A stretch of 64,000 nucleotides of DNA, taken from positions 62,001 through 126,000 of the forward strand of contig JAHAJA010000005.1 of assembly GCA_018372435.1 (NCBI GenBank). Direction: 5' to 3'. Of the stretch, positions 26,101 to 34,052 are shown one piece after another. This DNA is from Clostridiales bacterium (lineage in GTDB: Bacteria; Bacillota; Clostridia; Lachnospirales; Lachnospiraceae). The position numbers and the translations under genes were made by a program. The notes below the pieces were generated by a model, which saw nothing but the letters and a program-made list of their open reading frames with translations, did not search any database and had not been told where the DNA came from. The first letter of the stretch is position 1; each line of letters opens with the position of its first letter.

Positions 26101-28077
26101 ACGACAAATTCCTCTAACACATATACGGTGGAGTTGACACCGGTGGGAGCGGCAATTGATACTGCCATCTCTTATGATGCGGCATCACGTACACTTACAG
26201 TAGATATTCCTGATGCTTCAAAAGGATATATTCTAACCTATAAAACCTATATTGTTCGAACTGGTGTAGATCTAAAAAACGATATTCGATTGGTAGGAAG
26301 TATACTTCCGGATACTAGCTCTATAAAGAATACGTACAATACTATGAAAGTCGCATCCAACGGAAATGCAAAAATGATATTGCCAAAAACAAGTTTTGTT
26401 TCCTTGCAAATTAAAAAGGTGAATGAAACGGGAAATCTTTTAGGAGGCGCTGTTTTTGGACTCTATGCTAAGAAAACGGATACTTCTCCATTAGTAAGTG
26501 CTACTTGTGATACTGCAACTGGCATCAGTACACTTGCCATTCCTAAAAGTCTAGTTAAAGGTATTCAGACATTGTACTGGAAAGAAATTAAGGCTCCAAT
26601 AGGGTATGAACTTAACTCGGAGTGGCACGAACTTGATATAACGAATTATGATCCAGCGGTGGTTATTGATGTTATCAATGTTCCAACTGGGGATGCTGCC
26701 AGTGCACAAGTTAAAATGAAAAAGATAGATAGTAAAGATACTTCAAAGGTATTACCGGGCGCTGTATTTGCAATTTATACAGATAAAGAATGTACTTTAC
26801 CTGTAATAGAAGGTGGAAAACCGTTGACAAGTATGAGTGACAATACTGGAATAATTACGTTTACTGGTCTGTACCCAGAACAAACATATTATATAAGCGA
26901 ACAGTCAGCTCCAGATAGTTACGTACGTTCGGAACAGATAATCAAAGTAACTGCTAAAAAAACATGGACGGCTTCGGATATCATTGCAGTTTCTAATGAA
27001 AAAGCCGATGTTACCTTGCAGGTTATAAAGGTGGATGCACTTGACTTGACAAAGAAACTTTCCGGAGCAGAGTTCCAGCTTTATGAAGATGAAACTTGTA
27101 CGATAAAAGTGGGTGCGGCACAAACAACGATTGCCGATGGTACACTTAGCTTTACGGGATTATATCCGGATCACACCTATTACCTTAAAGAAATCTCAGC
27201 TCCTGATGGATATCATATAACACCAGATATTTTCACGATTACAACAGGTGATAATGGAGTAGAGGTTACAAAGCAGATCGGAAATTATCTCAAAGGTTGG
27301 AATGAGAAAGCTTCTATTAAAATTACCAAGACCAATGAAGATGGAACAACACTTTTATCAGGAGCAAGTTTTGCTCTATATGCACAGGATAAGGCAACGC
27401 TGTTAGGAGAGCAAAGTACCGATGGAGATGGAGTCTGCAGTTTCAATGGACTCGGTCAAGGAACGTACTATGTAAGAGAAACAGCTGCTCCAGAAGGGTA
27501 TGTACTCTCTAATAATTGGATAGAGGTGTCGGTTGGTTTGAATGAGGCTGTAACCCTTACGATAGTGAATGAGAAGATTCCTCCAAAAAAACCAACGGAA
27601 CCAACGGAACCAACGGAACCAACGAAACCAACAGAACCAACGGAACCAACGAAACCAACGGAACCAACGAAACCAACGGAACCAACGAAACCAACGGAAC
27701 CAACGAAACCAACAAAACCAACAAAACCAACAAAACCAACGAAACCAGAGGATGGATCAGAATCTAATGGTGGCAAGGATAATAATAAACCGAATAATTC
27801 AAAAAATGGAAAAGGGGATGATGGTAAGAATAATACTGATATGAATCAAAAGGGAGCTAACAATAGTAATAGTAACCAAAAAGATTCACAGACAATCTCC
27901 AATAGTTCGCTTCCAAAAACAGGTATTAAATCACATTATGTATTGTGGATTACTTGTATTATTCTTTCTCTTGTTACAGCAATTGGAATAGTGGTATTAT
28001 GGAAGTATCAGAATAAGCGAATGAATGTAAAACAAGAAGCATCAAAGAAAGATAAATCCTCGGATCAATTTAAGTAA
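23110..28077 (+). CDS. Large LPXTG-anchored adhesin with isopeptide and Cna-B/SpaA domains
   Basis: 1655 residues. A signal peptide (about 1-36) ends SVEAAA. Residues about 40-1080 consist of repeated 130-150-residue units of the form LTW-x-V-x-VN...DTLPDGL, like collagen-binding or DUF11-type isopeptide domains. Four Cna-B/SpaA domains follow, beginning near 1097, 1199, 1300 and 1400, each with the lysine (IKK, MKK, VIK, ITK) and the glutamate in KEI-APDGY-like strands that form internal isopeptide bonds. A PT(E/K) repeat stalk spans about 1495-1545. LPKTG at 1601, a membrane helix and a basic tail complete the wall-sorting signal. It follows the sortase by 40 bp. Confidence 0.92.
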   Translation: MVRVVNKVKKVISFILIFLMVINSFTFLGYSVEAAATGSNITGELLKGNDILTTNASVSVNDNLTWRVSVDKNELEDGVVITLPDGILPNISSGSLDGSDITVSGNMVTVTSKSSGGTGNTGNQGEIATGSAVTTGSAITTGDIQTLNIPCKIDQVKVGNGKITIAGIDLNITDIVQTGNASAAPDSIELIKKTGAGETPITSGATVSMKDSFILRMNWKSLANVKALDSYDLDLPEEFGVPSADGSATIKAQSVPIGFPDLPFATISWKAGINKLHIEFMDMGKYTIEGEEFDALSLLGDASIDYECKLDENLKADDKGKITIDLLSDSVTITVSELVPKAPRLDKVAGTWNDQGEVEWTVTYTHPVSAYTGDIPTKLTDTIPAGLVYVENSAKVVVNGVDKTSWIIKEDEKLNCDLTDIQGGQTLTFTYKTKLTDGEVQKIWTAPNSNISYTNHIVAKVNDVDAKGVQGNSTATVSSNNWSGRIMISKDGNAIAPTGGETDWKIKWEVTVQTSSRNFKNLTLIDTMGEGLILDENSIKVVNEDGVAVSVIKSVDPATGGKTQMTLDLVKAEVPATSEKMYRITYTTKVKQEYFDQTSNLNDNSIKNYAELKYEWPDGSGISGTFSPPIVSKKPDGINNTMIVKSGKSYNKKDHSLTWEIKVNPNKVNLTQVELVDDLSAMDPKHSFVPDESTDQAIIDGIKDTIVAAVKKGLNDAGISSTVQDSVQVELIGNKLTIKMSSLGKNSFAFQFKTYATDPSFYAGNASKTFENKVTMTKAGTTVDGTPIAADVSATATIPASSNVLTKEHVSYDPVTKKLTWRLIVNSNETDLGDVIITDELVDGLSCNVEDATLNGGSFTGANSFKVDGTKNITINLSNVKTKQTITFTTTVDVDMEAFRTKDKVDFTNTAKLTSQTNPKVVKSETSLTLSNKALSKAAIKNDQNLTADYTVKLNPLGMDLLKGLSAGQKLQLEDTLPDGLYLDLDSVKLYNAGVLKTTNSSNTYTVELTPVGAAIDTAISYDAASRTLTVDIPDASKGYILTYKTYIVRTGVDLKNDIRLVGSILPDTSSIKNTYNTMKVASNGNAKMILPKTSFVSLQIKKVNETGNLLGGAVFGLYAKKTDTSPLVSATCDTATGISTLAIPKSLVKGIQTLYWKEIKAPIGYELNSEWHELDITNYDPAVVIDVINVPTGDAASAQVKMKKIDSKDTSKVLPGAVFAIYTDKECTLPVIEGGKPLTSMSDNTGIITFTGLYPEQTYYISEQSAPDSYVRSEQIIKVTAKKTWTASDIIAVSNEKADVTLQVIKVDALDLTKKLSGAEFQLYEDETCTIKVGAAQTTIADGTLSFTGLYPDHTYYLKEISAPDGYHITPDIFTITTGDNGVEVTKQIGNYLKGWNEKASIKITKTNEDGTTLLSGASFALYAQDKATLLGEQSTDGDGVCSFNGLGQGTYYVRETAAPEGYVLSNNWIEVSVGLNEAVTLTIVNEKIPPKKPTEPTEPTEPTKPTEPTEPTKPTEPTKPTEPTKPTEPTKPTKPTKPTKPTKPEDGSESNGGKDNNKPNNSKNGKGDDGKNNTDMNQKGANNSNSNQKDSQTISNSSLPKTGIKSHYVLWITCIILSLVTAIGIVVLWKYQNKRMNVKQEASKKDKSSDQFK
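27592..27744 (+). repeat. 17 tandem 9-bp units encoding Pro-Thr-Glu/Lys
   Basis: Units CCAACGGAA or CCAACGAAA (some CCAACAAAA) repeat in frame with no interruption. They encode the wall-spanning stalk of the adhesin. Being a multiple of three, unit gain or loss would change stalk length without a frameshift. Confidence 0.9.
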
Positions 28078-28088
28078 ACTGAGAAGGT

Positions 28089-28145
28089 GAATGCCTATGA
28101 CGAATATAATATACGTCATAGGCATTCAACATTTCGGGATTTTTT
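28089..28145 (+). terminator. Terminator of the adhesin gene
   Basis: GAATGCCTATGACG and CGTCATAGGCATTC pair perfectly across 11 bases; a T run follows after a short spacer. Confidence 0.8.
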
Positions 28146-28258
28146 ATACTTATGTAATTACTGATGACTCAAAATAATCTTGCAATGATGATACAAGTTG
28201 TTTACAATATAGTGATATTATAATTATGGTAGTAGGATTTGATGGGAGATAGGAATGC

Positions 28259-28915
28259 ATGCATAAGATATTGATTGTTGAAGATGAAAAGCCAATAGCT
28301 GATTTAATGAGGATAAGTCTTCGTACATCGGGATACGAATGTGAAGTTGCGTATGATGGGATGGAAGCATCTGACAGATTGTTAGAAAAGAGATATGATT
28401 TAGTATTGCTAGATATTATGCTGCCAAAGGTGGATGGCTATGAACTGATTAATTTTATCAAGCCAATGGAAATTCCTGTTATATTCGTATCCGCCAAAGG
28501 TAAGGTTGAAGACCGGGTAAAAGGATTAAAAACAGGAGCCGATGATTACATAACCAAACCATTTGAAGTAATTGAATTGGTAGCTAGAGTGGAAAGTGTT
28601 CTGAGAAGATATCACAAAACCCTGGATATTATTGAATATGAAGATTTAGTAATTGATCAACAAGCTCATGCTGTAACAAAAGGAAGAGAAGAGATCCATC
28701 TGACAGAGAAGGAGTATCAGCTTCTTTTATTTTTTATTGAAAATAAAAACATTGCTCTGTTTCGTGATCAGATATACGAAAAAGTCTGGGAAGGAGAACT
28801 TAGCGACAATAATAGAACGGTTGATTTACATATTCAAAGATTAAGGAAGAAGTTGAATTGGGAGAAGAAAATAGTTTCCGTTCATAAAGTTGGCTATCGT
28901 TTGGAATGCGTATGA
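28259..28915 (+). CDS. OmpR-family response regulator
   Basis: 218 residues with a receiver domain (1-115) and a winged-helix domain (125-218). The phosphoacceptor is D52 in LLDIMLPKVDGY and the switch lysine is K100 in ITKPFE. A GGGAGATAGGA ribosome site precedes the ATG. It overlaps the kinase gene by ten bases, so the pair is translationally coupled. Its place after the adhesin suggests a role in envelope or surface control, but the targets are unknown. Confidence 0.92.
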   Translation: MHKILIVEDEKPIADLMRISLRTSGYECEVAYDGMEASDRLLEKRYDLVLLDIMLPKVDGYELINFIKPMEIPVIFVSAKGKVEDRVKGLKTGADDYITKPFEVIELVARVESVLRRYHKTLDIIEYEDLVIDQQAHAVTKGREEIHLTEKEYQLLLFFIENKNIALFRDQIYEKVWEGELSDNNRTVDLHIQRLRKKLNWEKKIVSVHKVGYRLECV

Positions 28916-30333
28916 GATTTTCGTGGAAGTTATTAATAAGTACCTATGTTTTAGTATTGATTACGTTATGTGCCAGTTCTACAATTCTTATATACAGTAT
29001 GTTTGATAATGAAATGCAAAAGGAAATTACGGAAGCAGAAAATGAAAACACTATGATGAGAATGGGAATTCATACACTTGTGAAAGAGTACGATAAATCT
29101 ATGTTTGGTGTGCAAGTGGGTGTGCTTGAAGGAGTTCTTAAGCGTTTGGAAGTTAACTGGAAGAATGAGAATAGACAGTTTGCGATAATTGATTTGAAAG
29201 GTAATGTTATCAGCAGCAATCGTCTGTTTGCCGGGTATGGAACTGTAAGAGAGATTCCAAAAGATGAGCAGGAATTGATATATAAGACTTATAAGAGTGG
29301 TAAGTCTTATTATATTCAAATGTGTACCAGGCTTAATCTGGAAGAGAAAAGTATTTTGATTATAAACACGCAAGATATAACCAGAACCTATACATTAAGG
29401 GAAGAAATGTTAAATGTTAGTACAATTATTACTTTATGCATGGTTATGGTATTCGGGGCAGTTAATATAGGAATTGTAAAGGTATTGCTAAAACCTATTC
29501 GAGAAATGACAGATGCAACTGAGAAGATTGTTCAGGGTGATTTGGAGGTTCGTGTTCAGGAAGGAAGTAAAGATGAATTGGGGATGCTTGCTAGAAGATT
29601 TAACCTGATGACAGAACATGTTCAGAAAAACATTCAGGATTTGGAAGAGTATGCAAGGAGACAGGAAAGTTTCGTGGGAAGCTTTTCTCATGAACTAAAA
29701 ACCCCGTTAACTTCCATAATAGGCTATGCAGATCTAATGAGGACGAGAAAATTGGATGAAGAAACGTATTTTCTAGCTGCTAATTATATATTTGAAGAAG
29801 GAAAAAGATTGGAAAGTTTATCCTTTAAAATGTTAGAGCTTTTGGTAGAGAAGAATACGGCTATTATGTTGGAAAAGATATCAGTGAAACAGTTACTTGA
29901 AGATTCTCTTTATATAGTGAGAGAGAAGATGAAAGAAAAGAATGTACAAGTTATAATAGATGATAATTCCTTTTTCGTAACTGCAGATTTTGAACTTATG
30001 AAAACAGTATTAAGTAACCTTTTGGAAAATGCGAGAAAGGCAGTTTCGGAAAATGGAGAAATTCGAGTAAGTGCAGAACAGACTAATAACAGAAATATTA
30101 TTAGTATTGAAGATAATGGGAGAGGTATACCAAAAGAAGAACTTGGGAAAATTGAGGAAGCTTTTTATCGTGTTGATAAGTCTAGGTCGAGGGTGGAAGG
30201 TGGATTTGGGCTTGGATTAAGTGTTTGTTCGCAAATTATGATGATGCATCAAGGAGAGATGCTGTTTGAAAGTGAAGTTGGTAAGGGAACGAAGGTATCT
30301 GTTATCTGGAAAGAGGATTGTGTGAAAAATTAA
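28906..30333 (+). CDS. Sensor histidine kinase with HAMP domain
   Basis: 475 residues. Two membrane helices (about 8-30 and 172-194) enclose an extracellular domain of about 140 residues. A HAMP linker follows (about 195-247), then HisKA with H262 in SFSHELKTPLTSIIGYADLM and an ATPase domain with ENARKAV, EDNGRGI and GFGLGLSVC. The start may be ATG 28906 or 28912 (ATGA overlap). The stop codon lies inside the first hairpin of the RNA motif at 30320, which belongs to the next gene. Confidence 0.92.
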   Translation: MRMRFSWKLLISTYVLVLITLCASSTILIYSMFDNEMQKEITEAENENTMMRMGIHTLVKEYDKSMFGVQVGVLEGVLKRLEVNWKNENRQFAIIDLKGNVISSNRLFAGYGTVREIPKDEQELIYKTYKSGKSYYIQMCTRLNLEEKSILIINTQDITRTYTLREEMLNVSTIITLCMVMVFGAVNIGIVKVLLKPIREMTDATEKIVQGDLEVRVQEGSKDELGMLARRFNLMTEHVQKNIQDLEEYARRQESFVGSFSHELKTPLTSIIGYADLMRTRKLDEETYFLAANYIFEEGKRLESLSFKMLELLVEKNTAIMLEKISVKQLLEDSLYIVREKMKEKNVQVIIDDNSFFVTADFELMKTVLSNLLENARKAVSENGEIRVSAEQTNNRNIISIEDNGRGIPKEELGKIEEAFYRVDKSRSRVEGGFGLGLSVCSQIMMMHQGEMLFESEVGKGTKVSVIWKEDCVKN

Positions 30334-30391
30334 GAGTTTTCACACGTAACTCTGTGCTTGCGGCCCAAAGTTTTGTAGGCTTTGAGAAAGG
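30320..30391 (+). promoter_or_regulatory. Two-hairpin leader motif (copy B)
   Basis: Hairpin 1 is GTGTGAAAA/TTTTCACAC (30320-30345). Hairpin 2 is CTTGC/GTAGG (30357-30379), enclosing GGCCCAAAGTTTT. It is followed by GAAAGG and, 13 bases later, the ATG at 30405. It is nearly identical to copy C at 55588, with stem changes that keep the pairing. Confidence 0.6.
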
Positions 30392-30404
30392 CATGGTTAG
30401 TAAT

Positions 30405-30965
30405 ATGAGAAGAATCTTGCATTATTTTATAGGAAGTGCAATCGCTTTACTGCTTGCACTAATTACTGTAATTACCCCTAGGATTTTCTTTAGAATACAG
30501 GATGGAGAAATAATAGGAAGTGAAAAGAAGAAGAACGTAGTAATGGATGATAAGGAGTTGTATAATCAGGAGGAATATGGAATAGAAGAGAAGATGAATA
30601 TGCTTAGTGATGACAGCAATATGGAATATGTACTGTTGGATACGGGAAGTTCTTTTAGTTTATATGAAGCCAGATTACAATGCTTTCGGGAATTGAGTAA
30701 AATACCATCTTTGAAGATGGATTTGTATGGACCCGTTAAAGAAGATATTGATATAAAGCCATATTTAATGATTCCTGTAAAGGTACCATCTCAGACATTT
30801 GTATTGTGGAAAGGTGAATTAGAAATAGATAAGGTTATATATAAAATTGTACTGGATGAGGATTCGGGGAAAATAATTTCATTGGACTCAGATACTTTTA
30901 GTAACGCTAAATTAAATAAGAAAATCCTTGAAGAATGGAAGGAGTACTTGAAAAAGGAAGAGTAG
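30405..30965 (+). CDS. Membrane-anchored protein of unknown function
   Basis: 186 residues from ATG 30405, chosen because the upstream GTG frame would run through the conserved RNA motif and because copy C of that motif uses the equivalent ATG. One N-terminal helix (about 7-27) is followed by an extracellular domain with an acidic linker and a C-terminal strand-rich part (KPYLMIPVKVPSQTF, then VIYKIVLDEDSGKIISLD) that recalls PepSY-like propeptide folds. It follows the kinase directly and may modulate it. No family was firmly recognised. Confidence 0.6.
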   Translation: MRRILHYFIGSAIALLLALITVITPRIFFRIQDGEIIGSEKKKNVVMDDKELYNQEEYGIEEKMNMLSDDSNMEYVLLDTGSSFSLYEARLQCFRELSKIPSLKMDLYGPVKEDIDIKPYLMIPVKVPSQTFVLWKGELEIDKVIYKIVLDEDSGKIISLDSDTFSNAKLNKKILEEWKEYLKKEE

Positions 30966-31096
30966 ATACAGTTTTGATATAATCTATCTCTAGTATAAAA
31001 AGACGACGATACCAATAGGGAACTCTTTCAAGGATTTGTTGCTATGAAGTCAAAGGCAGAATAGTGATATAAGAATTATGGTAGGAGGTAGTTTGA

Positions 31097-31837
31097 ATGA
31101 TTACATTAAAGAAGAAAAAGGTGTTTGGTACTTGCTTATTAGCAGCAGCGTTTCTAGCAATAACTGGGTGTAGCAACAAGATCGCCAATACATCAAACGA
31201 AACACAAGAAGTAGTATCAGCGGAGAGTATTATAGATCAACAATCAGATGAAGAAAAAAATGCAGCATCAGATACGGTGAATACGGCAGAAGAAGAAATT
31301 GACAATGAGGTACCAATGGTGGATTTACCTAAGGGGATTAAAGGAGAGAAAGCTGAAGTACAAAGACTGGAGGAATTGAGAAATCTGATTATTTCTTATT
31401 ATGATATACCAAAAGATTATTATGAATCAACAAGGTATTATTATAATAAAGTTGACCTCGATGATGATGGAGAAGAGGAATTGTTTGTGATTGTTATGGG
31501 TCCTTATACAAGTGGAACTGGTGGAAGCAGTGCTTTATGGGTTACTACTAATGAAGGGAAGTTACATGTTAAGCAGGATTTTACGGTTGTTAATACTCCG
31601 ATTATAGTAAGTGATAATTTAACCAATGGAGTTCATGACCTCATTGTTCCTTTCGATGGAGTTGGAGCACAAAGCCAGTACTCTGTTCTTGAATTCAAAG
31701 GAGATAGTTATCCAAGTGTATCCGATGGTAAGATGAGAAAGGATATTGAAGGGATTATTGGGAATGCAATTATAGCCAATGATTTTGTTGAAGAGATGAA
31801 TAAGGGAATTACAGGTATGAATTTGTTAGCGGAATAA
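31097..31837 (+). CDS. Lipoprotein of unknown function
   Basis: 246 residues with an AGGAGG site. The signal sequence ends in the lipobox LAITGCSN, with the lipid-modified cysteine near residue 25. A low-complexity acidic serine/threonine linker follows (about 30-75). The globular part contains DLDDDGEEELFVIVMG, a calcium-binding-like VCBS/FG-GAP-type strand-loop motif. It is exported and membrane-tethered. It stands alone after the two-component locus and is followed by a terminator. Confidence 0.75.
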   Translation: MITLKKKKVFGTCLLAAAFLAITGCSNKIANTSNETQEVVSAESIIDQQSDEEKNAASDTVNTAEEEIDNEVPMVDLPKGIKGEKAEVQRLEELRNLIISYYDIPKDYYESTRYYYNKVDLDDDGEEELFVIVMGPYTSGTGGSSALWVTTNEGKLHVKQDFTVVNTPIIVSDNLTNGVHDLIVPFDGVGAQSQYSVLEFKGDSYPSVSDGKMRKDIEGIIGNAIIANDFVEEMNKGITGMNLLAE

Positions 31838-31895
31838 CCAATTATATAAGGATAAACAAGGTCGTTCCCATACGAATTAATTATATAAGGTAATC

Positions 31896-31943
31896 AAAGG
31901 AGTTATAGAAGTGGAATAATATGTCTATAACTCTTTTGTTTTG
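31896..31943 (+). terminator. Terminator after the lipoprotein gene
   Basis: AAAGGAGTTATAGA pairs with TCTATAACTCTTT, followed by TGTTTTG. The rest of 31838-32259 holds the ilvN promoter, the short ORF at 32143 and the attenuator-like hairpin. Confidence 0.75.
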
Positions 31944-32101
31944 ATATTAAAGTAAAGCCATAGAATATCTTGTGTTTCCTTTGTTTGTTGAAGTTTGTAG
32001 TCAGAATAAGAAGAAAAACAGATGGAAAATACTGTGCATAAAGGTTGTGAAAAAGGCTGATTATAGCCGTTTAAACTGGTAAAGTTATAACTTAACTAAG
32101 C

Positions 32102-32130
32102 TTGACAAAAAGGATGGGAATTGTTACAAT
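32102..32130 (+). promoter_or_regulatory. Promoter of ilvN-ilvC
   Basis: TTGACA (32102-32107), a 17-bp spacer and TACAAT (32125-32130). Confidence 0.8.
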
Positions 32131-32142
32131 ACAAGCAAGATT

Positions 32143-32172
32143 ATGAACAATAATCAAAGAAATAACTTATGA
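32143..32172 (+). other. Nine-codon ORF in the ilvN leader
   Basis: ATG, then codons for NNNQRNNL and a TGA. Five of nine codons are Asn. No ribosome site is clear. It lies between the promoter and the terminator-like hairpin, where an attenuation leader peptide would be, but it has only one branched-chain codon. Confidence 0.2.
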
Positions 32173-32184
32173 AGTAGCAGTATA

Positions 32185-32228
32185 TGCCCCGTCGCAAATA
32201 TATTTGTGGTGTCGGGCATTTTGTTTCA
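32185..32228 (+). terminator. Attenuator-like terminator in the ilvN leader
   Basis: ATGCCC pairs with GGGCAT, and the inner CGCAAAT with ATTTGTG, followed by TTTTGTTT, 30 bases before the ilvN start. Its place between promoter and gene indicates control by premature termination. Confidence 0.7.
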
Positions 32229-32259
32229 ATAAGGACAACAGTAGGGAGGAGTATTATCC

Positions 32260-32763
32260 ATGAGAAGAATGGTATTATCTATCTTAGTAGACAATACTGC
32301 AGGTGTACTTAGCCGTGTAGCTGGTTTATTCAGTAGAAGAGGTTATAACATTGATAGTTTATCCGTTGGTGAAACACAAGACCCTGCATATTCACGAATG
32401 ACAGTAGCAGTGTCAGGTGATAATCAGATTCTCGAACAGATTGAAAAACAGTTGAATAAGTTAGAAGATGTAAAAGAGGTAATAGAGTTAAAAGATGGAG
32501 AATCAGTTTGCCGTGAGCTTATCTTAGTAAAGGTTCAGGCAAGTGCACAACAACGACAAGCTGTTATTGCAGTAGCTGATATCTTCAGAGCTAAGATTGT
32601 TGATGTTTCTCAGGAATCATTAATGGTTGAATTAACAGGTAATCAAGCTAAATTAGATGCATTCATAAGTTTATTAGAAGGATATACCATTAAGGCATTA
32701 GTACGAACTGGGCTTACAGGTTTGGAAAGAGGTTCTGGTGATATCTCAGATTATCTGGATTAA
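32260..32763 (+). CDS. ilvN: Acetolactate synthase small (regulatory) subunit
   Basis: 167 residues. The N-terminal ACT domain begins MRRMVLSILVDNTAGVLSRV with the GLFSRRGYNIDSL motif that forms the valine-binding interface. The C-terminal half is the usual ALS_ss domain. It activates the catalytic subunit IlvB and makes it sensitive to valine. The large subunit gene is not in this window; ilvC follows 133 bp downstream in the same direction. The start has an AGGGAGGAG site. Confidence 0.95.
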   Translation: MRRMVLSILVDNTAGVLSRVAGLFSRRGYNIDSLSVGETQDPAYSRMTVAVSGDNQILEQIEKQLNKLEDVKEVIELKDGESVCRELILVKVQASAQQRQAVIAVADIFRAKIVDVSQESLMVELTGNQAKLDAFISLLEGYTIKALVRTGLTGLERGSGDISDYLD

Positions 32764-32896
32764 GGTTGAGCTTTCGTCAGATGAATACATAGGTACATAA
32801 AGAATTCAAAGAACGAAGCATATGTTTAATAATGAATATTTGGAGCAATTATCGCTTCATGTATGTTATACAATATTTTTTCAGGAGGAAAAAGAA

Positions 32897-33907
32897 ATGG
32901 CAAAGATTTATTATCAACAAGATTGTAACTTATCATTATTAGAAGGAAAAACAATAGCTGTTATCGGTTATGGTAGCCAAGGACATGCTCATGCATTAAA
33001 CGCTAAAGAATCAGGTGCTAACGTAATCATCGGTCTTTACGAGGGAAGTAAATCATGGGCTAAAGCTGAAGCAGCAGGATTTGAAGTATATACAGCAGCA
33101 GAAGCAGCAAAAAAGGCAGATATGATTATGATTCTTATCAATGATGAGAAACAAGCTAAGATGTACAATGATTCAATAGCTCCAAACCTTGAAGCTGGTA
33201 ACACGTTAATGTTTGCTCATGGTTTTGCAATTCACTTTGGACAAATCATTCCACCTAAAGATGTTAATGTAGTTATGATTGCTCCAAAAGGACCTGGACA
33301 TACAGTAAGAAGTCAATACCAAGAAGGCAAAGGCGTTCCTTGTCTTATCGCTGTACACCAAGATGCAACAGGTAAAGCACATGAATTAGGTCTTGCATAT
33401 GCACTTGCTATTGGTGGTGCTAGAGCTGGTGTTCTTGAAACAACATTCCGTCAAGAAACTGAAACTGACTTATTCGGTGAACAAGCAGTTCTTTGTGGTG
33501 GTGTTTCAGCACTTATGAAATGTGGTTATGAAGTATTAGTAGAAGCTGGTTATGAACCAGAAAGTGCTTACTTTGAATGTATCCATGAAATGAAATTAAT
33601 CGTTGACTTGATCAACCAAAGTGGTTTTGAAGGAATGAGATATTCAATCTCTAATACTGCAGAATATGGTGATTACATCACTGGACCAAAAATCATCACT
33701 GAAGATACAAAGAATGCGATGAGACAAGTATTAAAAGATATCCAAGAAGGTGTATTCGCACGTAACTGGTTATTAGAAAACCAAATCGGATGTACTAATT
33801 TCAACGCTATGAGAAGAAAAGAAGCAGAACACCCAGTTGAAAAAGTTGGTGCTGAACTTCGTAAATTAATGAGCTGGACAAGTGAAAGCAAATTAATCGA
33901 TAACTAA
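32897..33907 (+). CDS. ilvC: Ketol-acid reductoisomerase
   Basis: 336 residues from ATG 32897 (AGGAGG 8-9 bases upstream); the longer frame from 32822 lacks a ribosome site. The NADPH-binding motif is GYGSQGHAHALN, and the helical knotted domain carries the two metal-binding regions (ETETDLFGEQ and the E-containing CIHEMKLIVDLI). It converts acetolactate or acetohydroxybutyrate to the dihydroxy acids in valine, leucine and isoleucine synthesis. It is a class I (short) enzyme and probably cotranscribed with ilvN. Confidence 0.97.
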   Translation: MAKIYYQQDCNLSLLEGKTIAVIGYGSQGHAHALNAKESGANVIIGLYEGSKSWAKAEAAGFEVYTAAEAAKKADMIMILINDEKQAKMYNDSIAPNLEAGNTLMFAHGFAIHFGQIIPPKDVNVVMIAPKGPGHTVRSQYQEGKGVPCLIAVHQDATGKAHELGLAYALAIGGARAGVLETTFRQETETDLFGEQAVLCGGVSALMKCGYEVLVEAGYEPESAYFECIHEMKLIVDLINQSGFEGMRYSISNTAEYGDYITGPKIITEDTKNAMRQVLKDIQEGVFARNWLLENQIGCTNFNAMRRKEAEHPVEKVGAELRKLMSWTSESKLIDN

Positions 33908-33924
33908 GATTTACTATAAACAAG

Positions 33925-33965
33925 AGCAGAAACGAATCAGGAATGATTTTGTTTCTGCTTTTTTC
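33925..33965 (+). terminator. Terminator of ilvC
   Basis: AGCAGAAAC and GTTTCTGCT pair around a partly paired loop and are followed by TTTTTC. Confidence 0.85.
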
Positions 33966-33993
33966 TTGCACCCCGAAGAAGTCATGCTATAAT
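33966..33993 (+). promoter_or_regulatory. Promoter of the LysR gene
   Basis: TTGCAC (33966-33971), a 16-bp spacer and TATAAT (33988-33993). Transcription should begin at the base of the hairpin 33996-34052. Confidence 0.6.
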
Positions 33994-33995
33994 GT

Positions 33996-34052
33996 AACTT
34001 ATCGGAAGGAAATCAAGCGACGCGAAGCGGCATTTGATTTCACCCGATAAGT
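33996..34052 (+). promoter_or_regulatory. Long 5'-UTR hairpin upstream of the LysR gene
   Basis: AACTTATCGG pairs with CCGATAAGTT, and the inner AAATCAA with TTGATTT, with a GC-rich apical GACGCGAAGCGGC. It is not followed by a T run, so it is a structured leader rather than a terminator. Confidence 0.6.

Noticed and set aside
27592..27744. Possible CRISPR-like array
   Set aside because: Units are 9 bp, contiguous and in frame with a protein stalk; there are no spacers and no cas genes in the window.
27468..27844. Long ORFs on the minus strand and in another plus frame across the adhesin stalk
   Set aside because: They come from the 9-bp tandem repeat, which is open in several frames; they give low-complexity proteins and have no ribosome site.
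30318..30404. GTG 30318 as start of the 30405 gene
   Set aside because: It would place 29 codons across the conserved two-hairpin motif and inside the kinase end; ATG 30405 corresponds to the start used after motif copy C.
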